This document shows positions 1-9,002 of a stretch of 64,000 bases of DNA, piece after piece. Below the pieces are notes generated by a model, which did not search any database, was not told the origin of the DNA, and saw only the letters and a program-made list of their open reading frames with translations. The position numbers were made by a program, and so were the translations under genes. The stretch's first letter is position 1. Every line of letters starts with the position of its first letter. This stretch comes from Acidobacteriota bacterium (GTDB taxonomy: Bacteria > Acidobacteriota > Terriglobia > Terriglobales > Acidobacteriaceae), in contig JAKAJO010000076.1 of NCBI GenBank assembly GCA_021813745.1, positions 32,728 to 96,727 on the forward strand. The letters run 5' to 3'.

Positions 1-2518
1 CCGCGGACTGCACGGTGATTTCTCGTGTTTCACCCGGAAGCAGATCGAAGTAGTTGTCAGAGACGGTGGCGTCCAAATTCCCGAAGGAAAGGTACACATC
101 GCGCGCCAGAACGGGTGAAGTGACACGCACCTTGAAGTTCCCTTTCCCGCCCACGGTCTCCACCGTAAGTTGAGCCGGTTTGAGATGAACTTCTTTCACC
201 GGAGCGAGATAGGCAATGTTGCGCGACAACGAAGCGCCACCAGATGTGAGTTCGGCAACGACAAAGACACGCGACGTATCCTCTGCTCCAGCGTTGGCGA
301 GCTTTTCGAGGGGCCAGTCGAGATAAATCTTGCTGGCGAGGGGTTCGACGGAAACATCGTGCTTGTCCTCAAGCAAAACTTTTCCTTTAAAATCCATCAG
401 TCGGACGTCGAGCGTGGCCGGCATCGCACTGGTTTTGTCGGAAACGATGTAGATGCGCATGGAGCCCCCTTCCACATGCGGTGAGACCAGTATGGGCGCA
501 TAAAAGCGGCGCGCGTAGTACTGCAGGGCTTTCCAGCGGCCGTCGTAGTCGATGCTGGACCATGAGGCGACGGGCCAGCAATCATTCAATTGCCAGAAGA
601 GCGAGCCCATGGTCTCTGGACGACTGCGACGGAAGTATTCGGCGCCGATTTTAATGCCCTCTGCCTGAAGTACCTGACTGACGTAGAGGAACGAAGCGAA
701 GTCCTTCGGCTCCGGATAGTCGCGCAAAAGGTAATCATGGATGATGGAGTTGCCTTCATCGTTTTTCTGATGCGCGAGCATGACAGGCGTGAAGATACTG
801 GTGCGGTCTTCAGGCAGGGTGAAGGTGTCGATGGTGCGCATTTCCGGGAAAGACTGGAATCCAAACTCTGTGACGAAGCGTGGGTGATGGGTCTCGTAGG
901 TAGAGAATGGGACGCGGCCGTGCCAGACATCCCAGATATGTTCGTCTCCGCTGCGGAAGTGATCGCTGAGTTGTTCATAATCTGCACTGGGCGAACTGGG
1001 CCAGTACGGAATCTCGGGCTCGAGGTGTGCAACAACGCGAGGCAGGATGCCGCTGAACTCGGTGAGATAGTCCTGCCACATCTGATACCGCACGTCGGGC
1101 GGAAAGTTGGGACGGCCAGCCCAGCCCATGGCAATCTCGGTTTCGTTGTTGCCGCACCACAGGACGATGCTGGGATGGTTGCGCAGGCGCCGGACTTGGT
1201 CTTCGGCTTCCGCTTTGATGTTCTGCTTGAAGGCATAGGTGCCGGGCTGCCAGTTGTTGCCGAACATGAAGTCCTGCCAGACCATGATGCCGAGTTCGTC
1301 GCAGATGGAGTAGAACTCATCGCTTTCGTAATAGCCACCACCCCAGTGCCGGATCATATTCATGTTGGCATCGCGGGCGGATTGAAGGATGCGTCGATAA
1401 TCAGAGATCGTGACGCGGTCAGGAAAGCTGTCGAACGGAATCACGTCAGCACCCTTCGCGAATACGGGGATGCCGTTCACGATGAATTCAAAAGAACGCC
1501 CCCACTGGTCAAGCTGGCGGCGCAGCACGATGGAACGAAGGCCTGTCTTCACAGTGCGCGAATCATTCACGGCCTTTTCAGTCTTGAGTTGCGCCGTGAA
1601 CTGATAGAGCGGCTGGTCACCATAGCCTGCGGGAAACCAGAGATGCGGCTGGCGAATCTCGATCGGAAAGTCGAAGACATTCTGTCCGGAGTGAAGGTCA
1701 ACGGAACGATTGATGGTGATGGTCTTACCGTCTATCGCATATTCAAAGGTGAGATTTGCAGGACCATTCGTAGACGCCTGGAGCACGACCTCCGCATCGA
1801 GGTGTGCCACTTCCCTGCTGACATCGCGCTGGTGAATCGCGAGGTCGTCGATGCGCGCCCTGTCCCAGGCCTCAATGCGCACGGGGCGCCAGATGCCACT
1901 GGTGACAAAGCGCGGGCCCCAGTCCCATCCATACTCGTAGGCGGCTTTTCGAATGTAGGTTCGGGACTGTACCTCTGTACGAGGCTGCCAGGGGTCGGTG
2001 GCGGCAACCGCCTCGGCAGCTTTGATTGGCGATGGGAATACCACTCGGATCTCGTTTTCACCCACATGCAGGTGAGGGCGAATAGGGACTCGCCAGATTC
2101 GGAACATGTTGTCTGCGTTGAGGAGCTGAACGCCATTCACGTAGACCTGTGCGGCGGCATCGAGCCCGTCAAAAACGAGATCGACGTTGGCGCGGGCCAT
2201 GATCGCGGGAGTAACGTCAACCGTGTCCCGATACTCCCAACTTTCCTGTTCGATCCACTGGAGTCGGGATTCGTTGTCACGGAAAAAGGGATCAGGTATC
2301 GTCTTGTTGGCGAGCAAATCAAGGTGAACGTCTCCGGGCACCGTTGCGGGCATCCAACCCGCATCAGGAGACTGGGGAGCTGCCACCACCTTACGAAACT
2401 GCCAGCCATGATTGAGTTCCAACGCCGTATTCTGCGCCCCTGCTGAGGCACTCCCCATCACGATCGTGAATGTGGCCAAAAGACCGCTCAACTTTGCCCA
2501 GACGGATACTGCCTGCAT
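1..2518 (-). CDS. GH2 beta-mannosidase, secreted, C-terminus cut by window edge
   Basis: Hydrolyses terminal beta-mannosides, probably in the periplasm. No stop is reached before position 1, so only about 839 codons are visible. The N-terminus is a signal peptide (about 30 residues, ending near GSASAGAQ), followed by the GH2 sugar-binding domain (WEYRDTVDV, FDGLDAAAQVYVNG), an immunoglobulin-like domain and the TIM barrel. The acid/base glutamate is in WCGNNETE (near residue 456) and the nucleophile in VTEFGFQSFPE (near residue 549). Two ATGs lie 6 nt apart (2524 and 2518). GGAGG sits only 2 nt before the first and 8 nt before the second, so 2518 is preferred. It lies 79 nt downstream of the glycosyltransferase gene on the same strand and may be cotranscribed. 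The family is clear; exact substrate is inferred from similarity to beta-mannosidases rather than beta-galactosidases. Confidence 0.88.
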   Translation of the reverse strand, partial: MQAVSVWAKLSGLLATFTIVMGSASAGAQNTALELNHGWQFRKVVAAPQSPDAGWMPATVPGDVHLDLLANKTIPDPFFRDNESRLQWIEQESWEYRDTVDVTPAIMARANVDLVFDGLDAAAQVYVNGVQLLNADNMFRIWRVPIRPHLHVGENEIRVVFPSPIKAAEAVAATDPWQPRTEVQSRTYIRKAAYEYGWDWGPRFVTSGIWRPVRIEAWDRARIDDLAIHQRDVSREVAHLDAEVVLQASTNGPANLTFEYAIDGKTITINRSVDLHSGQNVFDFPIEIRQPHLWFPAGYGDQPLYQFTAQLKTEKAVNDSRTVKTGLRSIVLRRQLDQWGRSFEFIVNGIPVFAKGADVIPFDSFPDRVTISDYRRILQSARDANMNMIRHWGGGYYESDEFYSICDELGIMVWQDFMFGNNWQPGTYAFKQNIKAEAEDQVRRLRNHPSIVLWCGNNETEIAMGWAGRPNFPPDVRYQMWQDYLTEFSGILPRVVAHLEPEIPYWPSSPSADYEQLSDHFRSGDEHIWDVWHGRVPFSTYETHHPRFVTEFGFQSFPEMRTIDTFTLPEDRTSIFTPVMLAHQKNDEGNSIIHDYLLRDYPEPKDFASFLYVSQVLQAEGIKIGAEYFRRSRPETMGSLFWQLNDCWPVASWSSIDYDGRWKALQYYARRFYAPILVSPHVEGGSMRIYIVSDKTSAMPATLDVRLMDFKGKVLLEDKHDVSVEPLASKIYLDWPLEKLANAGAEDTSRVFVVAELTSGGASLSRNIAYLAPVKEVHLKPAQLTVETVGGKGNFKVRVTSPVLARDVYLSFGNLDATVSDNYFDLLPGETREITVQSA

Positions 2519-2597
2519 TCCCATTCCCTCCCGATGCCTGGTCGATGAGGCGCCTAACTTGCCTCATTGCGTCGCAACGATTTCGCCGTTCAGGGTA

Positions 2598-3728
2598 TCA
2601 AACGACCTTTGCCTCATGCGATGAGCTCTGGGCGATCCACTGAGAGTAGAACGATTCCCATTGGGCCGCGCGAGCTTCGATATCGAAGCGGTCGAGGATA
2701 CGAAGGCGAGCGGCGCGACCCTTTTCCTGACGCTGATCCACGGCATCAAGCAGGACGGCCCGCATGGCCATTACAAGGGCAGAGGAATCCCCGGGAGGAA
2801 CGACGGAGCCTGTACTCCCCATGAGTTCGCGCACGCCACCAACGTCCGTCGCGACGACAGGCTTCCCCGCGGCCATTGCCTCTGCAACGACCAGGGGCAT
2901 GCCCTCCCAAGCTGAGCTGAGGACGAAGGCGTCAGCGGCATTCATGAGTGCGGGCATATCGCGGCGCAAGCCGAGACGGCGCACGCGCTGGAGAGTCTCA
3001 TTTGACGGAACGAAGCCCGCAGGGATTCCGATGCCGGAAGATGCGGCTGACTGGCCTGCCAGCCAGAGCTGTGTGTTGGGCTGATGTGGCCAGAGCTGCT
3101 CAAATGCACGCAAGAGATTCGGAAAGTCTTTTGCGGGCACGTCGCGACCTGCGGCGAGAAAAATGAAATCGTCTCCCGCATCGAGTTCGGCACGGAGTCG
3201 TGCTCGCGCCCCGACGTCAGGGCCGAAAGCAGAAGCATCCACGGCGTTCGCAACAACAGTGACCTTGCGGCGTGGCACCGCGCGCAGGCGGACGAAGCGG
3301 TCCGCTGCGGCCTGGCTGACAGCGGTTGTGTGGAGGGCCAATGCGTCAGTGAGGCGGTACGCAAGCATCCGGGGCCAGCCGCCCTCGTAGACATTGTGGA
3401 TGGTTGAGATGGTGCGCGGTGTGGCGCAGGTAAGTCTCAAAAGACGCGCAACGATGTTGGCGTAGAAGGTGTGACCGTGAAGAATCTCCGGTGCGAAATT
3501 CCGAAGCACCTGGACCGCACGAGCAAATGCCTCGATTGCACCGGCAGGCGACTTCGTCATGGAGAGATGAACGACGGGCAAGTCTGTTGCCCATTGCTCC
3601 GCTTCTGAAGGAAGCAGGACGAGAATGAGAACGGCGTGGCCGCGCCGGGCCAGGCACTCGGCGATGTCGATGACCTGCTTTTCCGCTCCTCCGATGCCGA
3701 GGGAACTGAGCAGGTAGGCGATGCGCAT
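2598..3728 (-). CDS. Glycosyltransferase family 4 (GT-B fold)
   Basis: A 376-residue retaining glycosyltransferase that would transfer a sugar from a nucleotide-sugar donor to a polysaccharide or lipid acceptor at the cytoplasmic face. The N-terminus shows the GT4 opening (RIAYLLSSLGIGGAEKQV) and the C-terminal half carries the donor-binding region with EGMPLVVAEAMAAGKPVVAT, including the E-x7-E motif. The start is the internal ATG at 3728 because AAGGA lies 4 nt upstream and the preceding codons have no family similarity. It runs in the same direction as the beta-mannosidase. No other polysaccharide genes are next to it, so the acceptor is unknown. Confidence 0.88.
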   Translation of the reverse strand: MRIAYLLSSLGIGGAEKQVIDIAECLARRGHAVLILVLLPSEAEQWATDLPVVHLSMTKSPAGAIEAFARAVQVLRNFAPEILHGHTFYANIVARLLRLTCATPRTISTIHNVYEGGWPRMLAYRLTDALALHTTAVSQAAADRFVRLRAVPRRKVTVVANAVDASAFGPDVGARARLRAELDAGDDFIFLAAGRDVPAKDFPNLLRAFEQLWPHQPNTQLWLAGQSAASSGIGIPAGFVPSNETLQRVRRLGLRRDMPALMNAADAFVLSSAWEGMPLVVAEAMAAGKPVVATDVGGVRELMGSTGSVVPPGDSSALVMAMRAVLLDAVDQRQEKGRAARLRILDRFDIEARAAQWESFYSQWIAQSSSHEAKVV

Positions 3729-4264
3729 GCGGTCCTTATTCCAGCAGATGGACTGGTGCAACAAGGATAGCGCGAAGGGTCAGATCTCTTCCTCGATGTG
3801 AAATCGACTGCGGATGAGTGTACCGGCGGCAAAGGTCCCGGCGCCCAGAACAAGAATCACAAGAATCAGAAGAGCCGCGCACCAGTCGTTATCGGCATCC
3901 GCTGCATGAAACTTATCTGGGTTCGAGAGCACACCGAGAAAGACATCCCGCTCCGAGAGAGGTTGGATGCGCAGTCATCGCGTGGCCTCCCGGGTCGAAG
4001 TGGCGTGCGCCTGCGCCGCAGAGCTGCCAGGCGGGTTCGATGACCGGATAGTCGTGGATGTCGAGGATGTATTGAACGAGTGAAATCGCGTGTTGGATGC
4101 CTTTCCGCAACTATAGCCGGACCAATGGGATATGCCGCGAGTATCGAGCGACTCCGCGCGGAATGACGTCAAGTGGGAGGCGCCTGCCGATAAGTTTATA
4201 TTTCTCAATGAAATCCTCATTGATCTGGTGCATAATGTGAGGAACCAGCACCACGAGGAGAACC
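3729..4264. other. Intergenic region, 536 bp, no assigned gene
   Basis: This gap separates the minus-strand glycosyltransferase from the plus-strand zinc-ribbon gene, so it should hold divergent promoters. No tRNA or known RNA fold is apparent. A 65-codon minus-strand frame (3913-4110) reads like real protein in part (VQYILDIHDYPVIEPAW) but has no recognisable homologue and no convincing ribosome-binding site; it may be a gene remnant. I could not identify a clear -35/-10 pair for either neighbour. Confidence 0.5.
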
Positions 4265-4588
4265 ATGGCAGGAGATATTCAACTTACGTGCAGCGATTGC
4301 GGGCAGGAGTTCATCTTCACCGCTGCAGATCAGGCGTTCTTCCAGGAACGCGGCTATTCGACCCCCAAGCGCTGCAAAACCTGCCGCATGGCAAAAAAGA
4401 ACGTCCAAGGCGGCGGAGGCGGATATCGCTCCGCATCTTCGCAGGGTACACCCGTCATCTGTTCGGGCTGCGGACAGCCCACCACCGTTCCTTTCGAGCC
4501 ACGAGGAGACAGGCCTGTCTTTTGCAGGGATTGTTATCAGGCACGCAAGGGTTCGGGCGGCGGTTCACGAGAGCGGGGACGTTACTAG
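4265..4588 (+). CDS. Small zinc-ribbon protein with two CxxC pairs of knuckles
   Basis: A 107-residue cytoplasmic protein built from two zinc-ribbon modules joined by a glycine-rich linker. Module one has CSDCGQEF near residue 9 and CKTCRMAK near residue 37; module two has CSGCGQPT near residue 67 and CRDCYQAR near residue 88. This matches the small probable zinc-ribbon / CxxC-x17-CxxC type proteins found in many bacteria, whose role is not established. The ribosome-binding site GAGGAG sits 4 nt before the ATG. The tail is Gly/Arg-rich (GSGGGSRERGRY), which could allow nucleic-acid contact, but that is inference. It stands alone, with a stem-loop 15 nt downstream. Confidence 0.8.
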   Translation: MAGDIQLTCSDCGQEFIFTAADQAFFQERGYSTPKRCKTCRMAKKNVQGGGGGYRSASSQGTPVICSGCGQPTTVPFEPRGDRPVFCRDCYQARKGSGGGSRERGRY

Positions 4589-4602
4589 CAGGACTGAATG
4601 TG

Positions 4603-4634
4603 CTTCAGAAGGAGTGCGAATCATCCTTCTGAAG
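4603..4634 (+). terminator. Stem-loop after the zinc-ribbon gene
   Basis: Perfect 11-bp inverted repeat (CTTCAGAAGGA / TCCTTCTGAAG) with a 10-nt loop, 14 nt after the stop codon of the zinc-ribbon gene. There is no clear T-run after it on either strand, so it is terminator-like rather than a textbook Rho-independent terminator. Confidence 0.5.
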
Positions 4635-4718
4635 CGCACTTCGGATCGCGGGATCGCGCGATAGCCATCACTTGAGATTGGGAATGACCGGGTCGATGCG
4701 AAATCAGCCCGGCGTTTT

Positions 4719-6644
4719 CTAGTGCCGTTTTTTAGCCGTCTTTTTCGTCTGCGATTTTGGCGAATGCGTTGGTTTGGATGACTTCGCCACCTTTTTGACC
4801 GACTTGACGATGGCCTTATGAGCCGCTGGCTTGTGTGCCGCTTTGTGGACAGGCTTGGGTGCTGGCCTTGGCGCTGGCTTGGTCTTCGCGGCTTTCACTG
4901 GCTTGAGACTGGGCTTCGGAGCTGGCTTTGTCGCCGTCTTGGACGTTGCAGGACGCGCTGATTCTCCCCTCACAGGATTTGCCACTTCCTTCTGCTTCGA
5001 CTTTTCCGCTGTCTGCCTGGAGGCCACAGGCTTCGACTCCTTTGACTCTACCTTGGCAACTTCTGCCTTAGTCCCGGACTTGGCTTTTGCGGCCGGCGCT
5101 GGAGCGGTATTAGAAGCGGATTTCGACTTTCCGCGAGCAGGCTTGACTTCTTCCTCTTCTTCGGATTCCTCTTCGCTTTCCAGATCCTGATCCAGATCGT
5201 CTTTGCCGAGTCCGAGGTCAAGCTCATCCTCGTCGCCACTGATATCGTCCAAGTCGGTCTCTTCGATGTCCTCTTCGCTCTCGTCCTCATCCTCGAAGGA
5301 GCGTTCCTTGACCTTGGCCTCCGCGCTACGTTTGACTCGGCTCCGCTTGATGGTGATCTGCGGTGGAGGCGCCGGGGGCGAATAGGGTTCGAGGAAGGCC
5401 TTCGTCTCTTCGGGCGTCGTAAGCTTGCCATCGATAAGTTGCAGAAAGATCTGTTCCAGAAGCTCGCCATACTTCGGCAACTCGGGGGTAATCCGCATCT
5501 CCTGCATTTGCGCGTACGGAATCCTCTGCCGCGCCTCAGGCCAGACACGCAGGAATTGCTCATAGCGGTTCCTGACGGCCGCATCCTTTGCCGTGAAACC
5601 GAGCCAGAGTACAGCCTCAGGGTCGTACGTGGTAAAGAGCTTGTAGCAGGCTGAAGGAGTCTGGTGATCCTTGGCTGCCAGTTGCTTGGCAAAGGCCGCC
5701 GCAATCGAGTCGAGACTATTCCACTCTTCCACGAAGCCGGGGCGCAGCATGAGCTTTTTGAGCGCGGTCAGATCCTTGGACGGAAGCTTGGCGGTGAGCA
5801 ATTGCATCTGCGCCGCGGACATGTCAGGATGCACACCCTGCGCGAGCAAATCCACGGTGAGATCATGGAGCGCCTTGAGCTTCTCTTCGTCGACCCTGGC
5901 CGAGGTCCAGCTTGGAAAGAGCAGCTTCATCCAGCCTTCGGCCTCGTGAGCGCGCATCACCTTTAAGCCGTCATCTTCATGTCCGATTTGTTCCAGCTCG
6001 CGACTGCGCTCGTGCGCGGAAAGGTGCTCAATCACACCTTCTTCCTTGGCGTTGTCGTAGCGCTGCTGGGTGCGGGGATCAAGTTCCCATCCGAGGCGGG
6101 CGCGATACCGAGTGGCACGAATCAGCAGAGACGGCTGCTCCAGAAACCCGTAGTTGGAAACCAGGCGGAGGGTGCGGGCCTCAATGTCGGCTGCGCCATT
6201 GAGTGGATCCATCAACAGGCCGAAGGAACCCTCATTCAGGGAGATCGCCATCGCGTTGACGGTGAAGTCACGACGGCGAAGATCGTCCTGAATGGAAGAA
6301 GCGTGAAAGGCAGGCTTGCCAGGTTTCGGATATTCGCAGCGGTGGGTGCTGACCAGATCCACGCGAACCGTGCCGGGAAAGCACAAGTAAAGGGACCGGG
6401 ACTCGGAGTCGTCTCCCCAGACCTTTGCGCCGAGCTTTTCGAGGGGCTTACGGAGCTTGAGCGCATTCCCCTGGATGGCAAGCTCCAGGTCGCGGACTGC
6501 GTGACCGCTGGTCAGGTCGCGAACAGCATCTCCGGTGAGAAAGAGGAGCAAACCTGCTTCCCTGGCTGCTTCCCGCAAGTGACGCAAGGCGCTCTGCTGG
6601 TCGGCGGAGAGCCGGTTTTCAAGAAGGTAAATGTAGTCGGGCAT
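4719..6644 (-). CDS. CCA-adding/poly(A) polymerase-family nucleotidyltransferase with long charged tail
   Basis: A 641-residue class II nucleotidyltransferase-like protein acting on RNA 3' ends. The first 430 residues cover the head and RNA-binding domains: TGDAVRD near residue 37, VRDLELAI near 51, RRDFTVNAMAI near 125, DPLNGAADIEARTLRLV near 145, LLIRATRYRARLGWELD near 173 and the ERSRELEQ helix. The usual catalytic D-x-D reads D-L-E here and the GG before it reads GD, both departures from the family. From about residue 435 the protein has no fold-like pattern: first a strongly acidic stretch (EDEDESEED, EEESEEEEEV), then a Lys/Ala/Pro-rich histone-H1-like tail ending in KKTAKKRH. Activity as a CCA enzyme is uncertain because of the motif changes. 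Confidence 0.8.
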   Translation of the reverse strand: MPDYIYLLENRLSADQQSALRHLREAAREAGLLLFLTGDAVRDLTSGHAVRDLELAIQGNALKLRKPLEKLGAKVWGDDSESRSLYLCFPGTVRVDLVSTHRCEYPKPGKPAFHASSIQDDLRRRDFTVNAMAISLNEGSFGLLMDPLNGAADIEARTLRLVSNYGFLEQPSLLIRATRYRARLGWELDPRTQQRYDNAKEEGVIEHLSAHERSRELEQIGHEDDGLKVMRAHEAEGWMKLLFPSWTSARVDEEKLKALHDLTVDLLAQGVHPDMSAAQMQLLTAKLPSKDLTALKKLMLRPGFVEEWNSLDSIAAAFAKQLAAKDHQTPSACYKLFTTYDPEAVLWLGFTAKDAAVRNRYEQFLRVWPEARQRIPYAQMQEMRITPELPKYGELLEQIFLQLIDGKLTTPEETKAFLEPYSPPAPPPQITIKRSRVKRSAEAKVKERSFEDEDESEEDIEETDLDDISGDEDELDLGLGKDDLDQDLESEEESEEEEEVKPARGKSKSASNTAPAPAAKAKSGTKAEVAKVESKESKPVASRQTAEKSKQKEVANPVRGESARPATSKTATKPAPKPSLKPVKAAKTKPAPRPAPKPVHKAAHKPAAHKAIVKSVKKVAKSSKPTHSPKSQTKKTAKKRH

Positions 6645-6819
6645 TCCGTTCCCTGCTTCCGTCCCCTTGCGCCCAGGCCAAGTGGCTGATGCAGATACAC
6701 TTATCTCTCACCTGAGTAAGGGCTGCAAAGCATCACCTTACCATAACAAGACGCTCTTGACCAGAGAGCGGCGCACAAATCTTGTTGCATTCGAGCAGAT
6801 GTCAGGCACCAGACCGTGC

Positions 6820-6825
6820 GACAAT
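6820..6825 (+). promoter_or_regulatory. Candidate -10 box (GACAAT) 8 nt before the start codon
   Basis: GACAAT lies 8 nt upstream of the ATG at 6834 and there is no Shine-Dalgarno sequence, so transcription could begin at or next to the start codon. No good -35 is visible. Compare the sites before lpxD, the prepilin peptidase and uvrB. Confidence 0.35.
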
Positions 6826-6833
6826 CCTGAACG

Positions 6834-7346
6834 ATGGCCTCTTTACGTAAGCCCGTGATAGTGCGGAAGTTCAGCCGGGAATGGATCGCCGGATATGCGG
6901 GAGCTGGTTTTGACCGCAATGCGCCCACGCTCGAACTGCTGGACACAGGCGGCAGGGTGATCTCGATGACCTGGGAGGCGGTAAAGTGGGTCTGTTTTGT
7001 GCGGGAGCTGTCGATCGGGGATCCGAACCAGCCGGAACGCCTGCTACAAAAGCGCTTTGCGGTGCGTCCCCGAACGCCTGGGCTCTGGTTACGCATGATT
7101 TTGATAGACGGCGAGGAACTGGAGGGTGTGGCAGCAAATGACCGCTCTCTGGTCGAGGGCCATGGATTGATGTTGATTCCGCCGGACACACGCTCGAACA
7201 CGCAGCGGATTTTTGTGCCAAGGCAGGCAATCCAGACGCTGGAAGTACTGGCGTTGATTGGGGTGGCGCGGCGGCGCCACACTGATGCCGGCAGGACTGC
7301 AGAGCAGTCCGAGCTCTTCCCTGCCGAGAGTGCGGGTGAGTCCTGA
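6834..7346 (+). CDS. Conserved hypothetical protein, 170 residues
   Basis: I do not recognise a characterised family. The protein has no signal peptide or membrane segment and looks beta-rich in the first 110 residues (VIVRKFSREWIAGYAG, LELLDTGGRVISMTW, LWLRMILIDGEELEGV), with a repeated pattern of short strands and a conserved-looking R-x-I-F-V-P segment near residue 123, then a polar tail. Such small beta proteins are common as uncharacterised cytoplasmic proteins in acidobacteria. It sits directly upstream of lpxD, with a 49-nt gap, and shares its direction. No Shine-Dalgarno is visible; the mRNA may be leaderless. Confidence 0.65.
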   Translation: MASLRKPVIVRKFSREWIAGYAGAGFDRNAPTLELLDTGGRVISMTWEAVKWVCFVRELSIGDPNQPERLLQKRFAVRPRTPGLWLRMILIDGEELEGVAANDRSLVEGHGLMLIPPDTRSNTQRIFVPRQAIQTLEVLALIGVARRRHTDAGRTAEQSELFPAESAGES

Positions 7347-7382
7347 GGCAACCGGCCGGCGCGAAAGGCAGCTGTTGTCCGT

Positions 7383-7388
7383 TACAAT
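7383..7388 (+). promoter_or_regulatory. Candidate -10 box (TACAAT) 7 nt before lpxD
   Basis: TACAAT ends 7 nt before the lpxD ATG, the spacing expected if transcription starts at the A of the start codon. No Shine-Dalgarno motif is present in the gap. No convincing -35 hexamer is seen 17 nt upstream. Confidence 0.4.
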
Positions 7389-7395
7389 CACGACG

Positions 7396-8424
7396 ATGAA
7401 GCTTGGCGAGTTGGCAACCCGGCTGGGCGCGGAGCTGCGCGGTGAGGCTTCGCTGGAAGTGACTGGCGTAAAAGGGATTGAGGACGCCGGACCGAGCGAA
7501 GTGACCTTCGTGGCCAATCCCCACTACGCAGGCCTTGCGCGGACGACCAGAGCAGCCGCGGTGCTGGTGGAACCGGAATTTCCCGAGATTGCCGTTGCGA
7601 CTTTACGCATCCGCAATCCGTATCACGCCTTCTCCCGCGCCCTTGGAATGTTCTATCAGCCGCCGGCCTACCCGCCGGGAGTTCATCCGACGTCGGTGAT
7701 CGACCCGACAGCGGAAATTGGTCCTGATGCCCACATTGGGGCGTATGTTGTGGTAGGGCCGGGGGTGAAGCTCGGGCCGCAGGCGACGCTGTTGCCGCAT
7801 GTTGTGCTGTATCCCGGCGTGCAGGTGGGTAGTCACTTCTTTGCCCATGCTCATGCGGTGGTGCGGGAGCATTGCGTGCTGGGCGACCATGTCACGCTGG
7901 AAAACGGCGCGATTGTGGGGGCTGACGGCTTTGGATTCTCAAAGAATGACGCAGGAGAGTGGGAGAAGATTCCACAGTCCGGGCCTGTGCGTCTGGGCAA
8001 TCGCGTCGATGTACAGGCCAATGCCTGTGTGGACCGGGCCACGGTGGGCGCGACAGAGATTGGTGACGGCACCAAGATTGACAACCTGGTGCAGGTCGGT
8101 CATGGATCGCGCGTTGGCGGGAACTCGCTGTTGTGCGCCCAAGTGGGGTTGGCGGGGTCGTCTGAAGTGGGTAACAACGCGATCCTGGCGGGACAGGCGG
8201 GAGTGGCCGGGCATTGCAGCCTGGGCGATGGCGTAATTCTGACCGCACAATCGGGAGTCTCCCATGACGTGCCTGCCGGCAAGATGGTGTCAGGCTCCCC
8301 GGCGTTCGACAATCGCCTCTGGCTGCGCGCGACGGCCCTCTTTCAGCGGCTTCCCGAGCTGGCGAAGCGGCTTGAACGGCTGGAGAAGAAGGTTGCCGCG
8401 TCGAGCGAGGAGGAGTCACGATGA
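7396..8424 (+). CDS. lpxD: UDP-3-O-(3-hydroxyacyl)glucosamine N-acyltransferase
   Basis: Third step of lipid A synthesis: transfers a hydroxyacyl chain from acyl carrier protein to the 2-amino group of UDP-3-O-acyl-glucosamine in the cytoplasm. The 342-residue length matches LpxD. The N-terminal uridine-binding domain (MKLGELATRLG, VTGVKGIEDAGPSEVTFV) is followed by left-handed beta-helix hexapeptide repeats (VGPGVKLGPQATLLPHVVLY) with the catalytic-histidine region near VQVGHGSRVGGNS, and a C-terminal helical tail (LPELAKRLERLEKK). The start is ATG 7396; longer in-frame starts add 46 residues unlike LpxD. It overlaps the lipoprotein gene by 4 nt (ATGA). Isolated from other lpx genes. Confidence 0.95.
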   Translation: MKLGELATRLGAELRGEASLEVTGVKGIEDAGPSEVTFVANPHYAGLARTTRAAAVLVEPEFPEIAVATLRIRNPYHAFSRALGMFYQPPAYPPGVHPTSVIDPTAEIGPDAHIGAYVVVGPGVKLGPQATLLPHVVLYPGVQVGSHFFAHAHAVVREHCVLGDHVTLENGAIVGADGFGFSKNDAGEWEKIPQSGPVRLGNRVDVQANACVDRATVGATEIGDGTKIDNLVQVGHGSRVGGNSLLCAQVGLAGSSEVGNNAILAGQAGVAGHCSLGDGVILTAQSGVSHDVPAGKMVSGSPAFDNRLWLRATALFQRLPELAKRLERLEKKVAASSEEESR

Positions 8425-8789
8425 CGCTGAAGATCAAGGTTGCAGCTGCCGTGCTGGCTGGAGTTGCCCTGTCAGCCGCAGGATGCCACTCAAGCAGGAT
8501 CAGTGCCATGGTGGAGAACCAGACAGGGCTGCCGATTACATTGCTTGAAGTGGATTATCCGAGCGCCAGCTTTGGAGTCGATGCGCTGGCAGCCGGAGGC
8601 ACCTACCGATATCAGTTCAAGGTGCGGGACAGCGGCGCGGTGAAGGTGCAGTATACCGAGGAGCCGAGCCACACGGTGCGCCAGGCGAGCGGGCCCACCC
8701 TCAGCGAAGGCGAAGCGGGCCGTCTGGAGATTGTCCTGCTTCCGAGTGGCAAGGTGAAGTTCCTTCCAGAGTTGACGCAGGATCATTAA
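8421..8789 (+). CDS. Predicted small lipoprotein
   Basis: A 122-residue protein of unknown function. It has a typical lipoprotein signal peptide: positive start, hydrophobic core (VAAAVLAGVALSAAGC) and Cys22 as the lipidation site. The mature part looks like a compact beta-sandwich (MVENQTGLPITLLEVDYPSA, AGGTYRYQFKVRDSG). Its start codon overlaps the lpxD stop (ATGA), so translation is probably coupled and the protein may work in the envelope with lipopolysaccharide synthesis; that link is inference from the overlap only. A stem-loop follows the stop codon. Confidence 0.8.
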   Translation: MTLKIKVAAAVLAGVALSAAGCHSSRISAMVENQTGLPITLLEVDYPSASFGVDALAAGGTYRYQFKVRDSGAVKVQYTEEPSHTVRQASGPTLSEGEAGRLEIVLLPSGKVKFLPELTQDH

Positions 8790-8791
8790 CG

Positions 8792-8819
8792 GCGTACCGC
8801 GGCAGAGAGGGTACCGCCC
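8792..8819 (+). terminator. Stem-loop after the lipoprotein gene
   Basis: GGCGTACC and GGTACCGCC can pair as an 8-bp stem with one bulged C and an 11-nt loop, starting 3 nt after the stop codon. No T-run follows, so this is only a weak terminator candidate. Confidence 0.35.
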
Positions 8820-9002
8820 GATGCCGTGAGAAACCTCCGCGCTTCAGGGAAAGCCGCCGGAGTGACGTTTTCCGGATTAAAAGAGGGTTGAAATTCCGTC
8901 CGTGCCTGACGCACCTCTTTAAGTTCATTCTCATCCAGACTCCTTCATCGACTCTCAAGCCCCCATCTTTCCGGCCGATAGACAGCCTATGGGAGGGTGC
9001 GT

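Noticed and set aside
590..2446. Long plus-strand open frame of about 618 codons
   Set aside because: It lies entirely antisense to the GH2 beta-mannosidase, whose motifs and signal peptide are clear on the other strand; the plus-strand translation has no recognisable family.
3913..4110. 65-codon minus-strand open frame
   Set aside because: Partly protein-like but no start signal, family or partner; kept only as a possible remnant in the intergenic entry.
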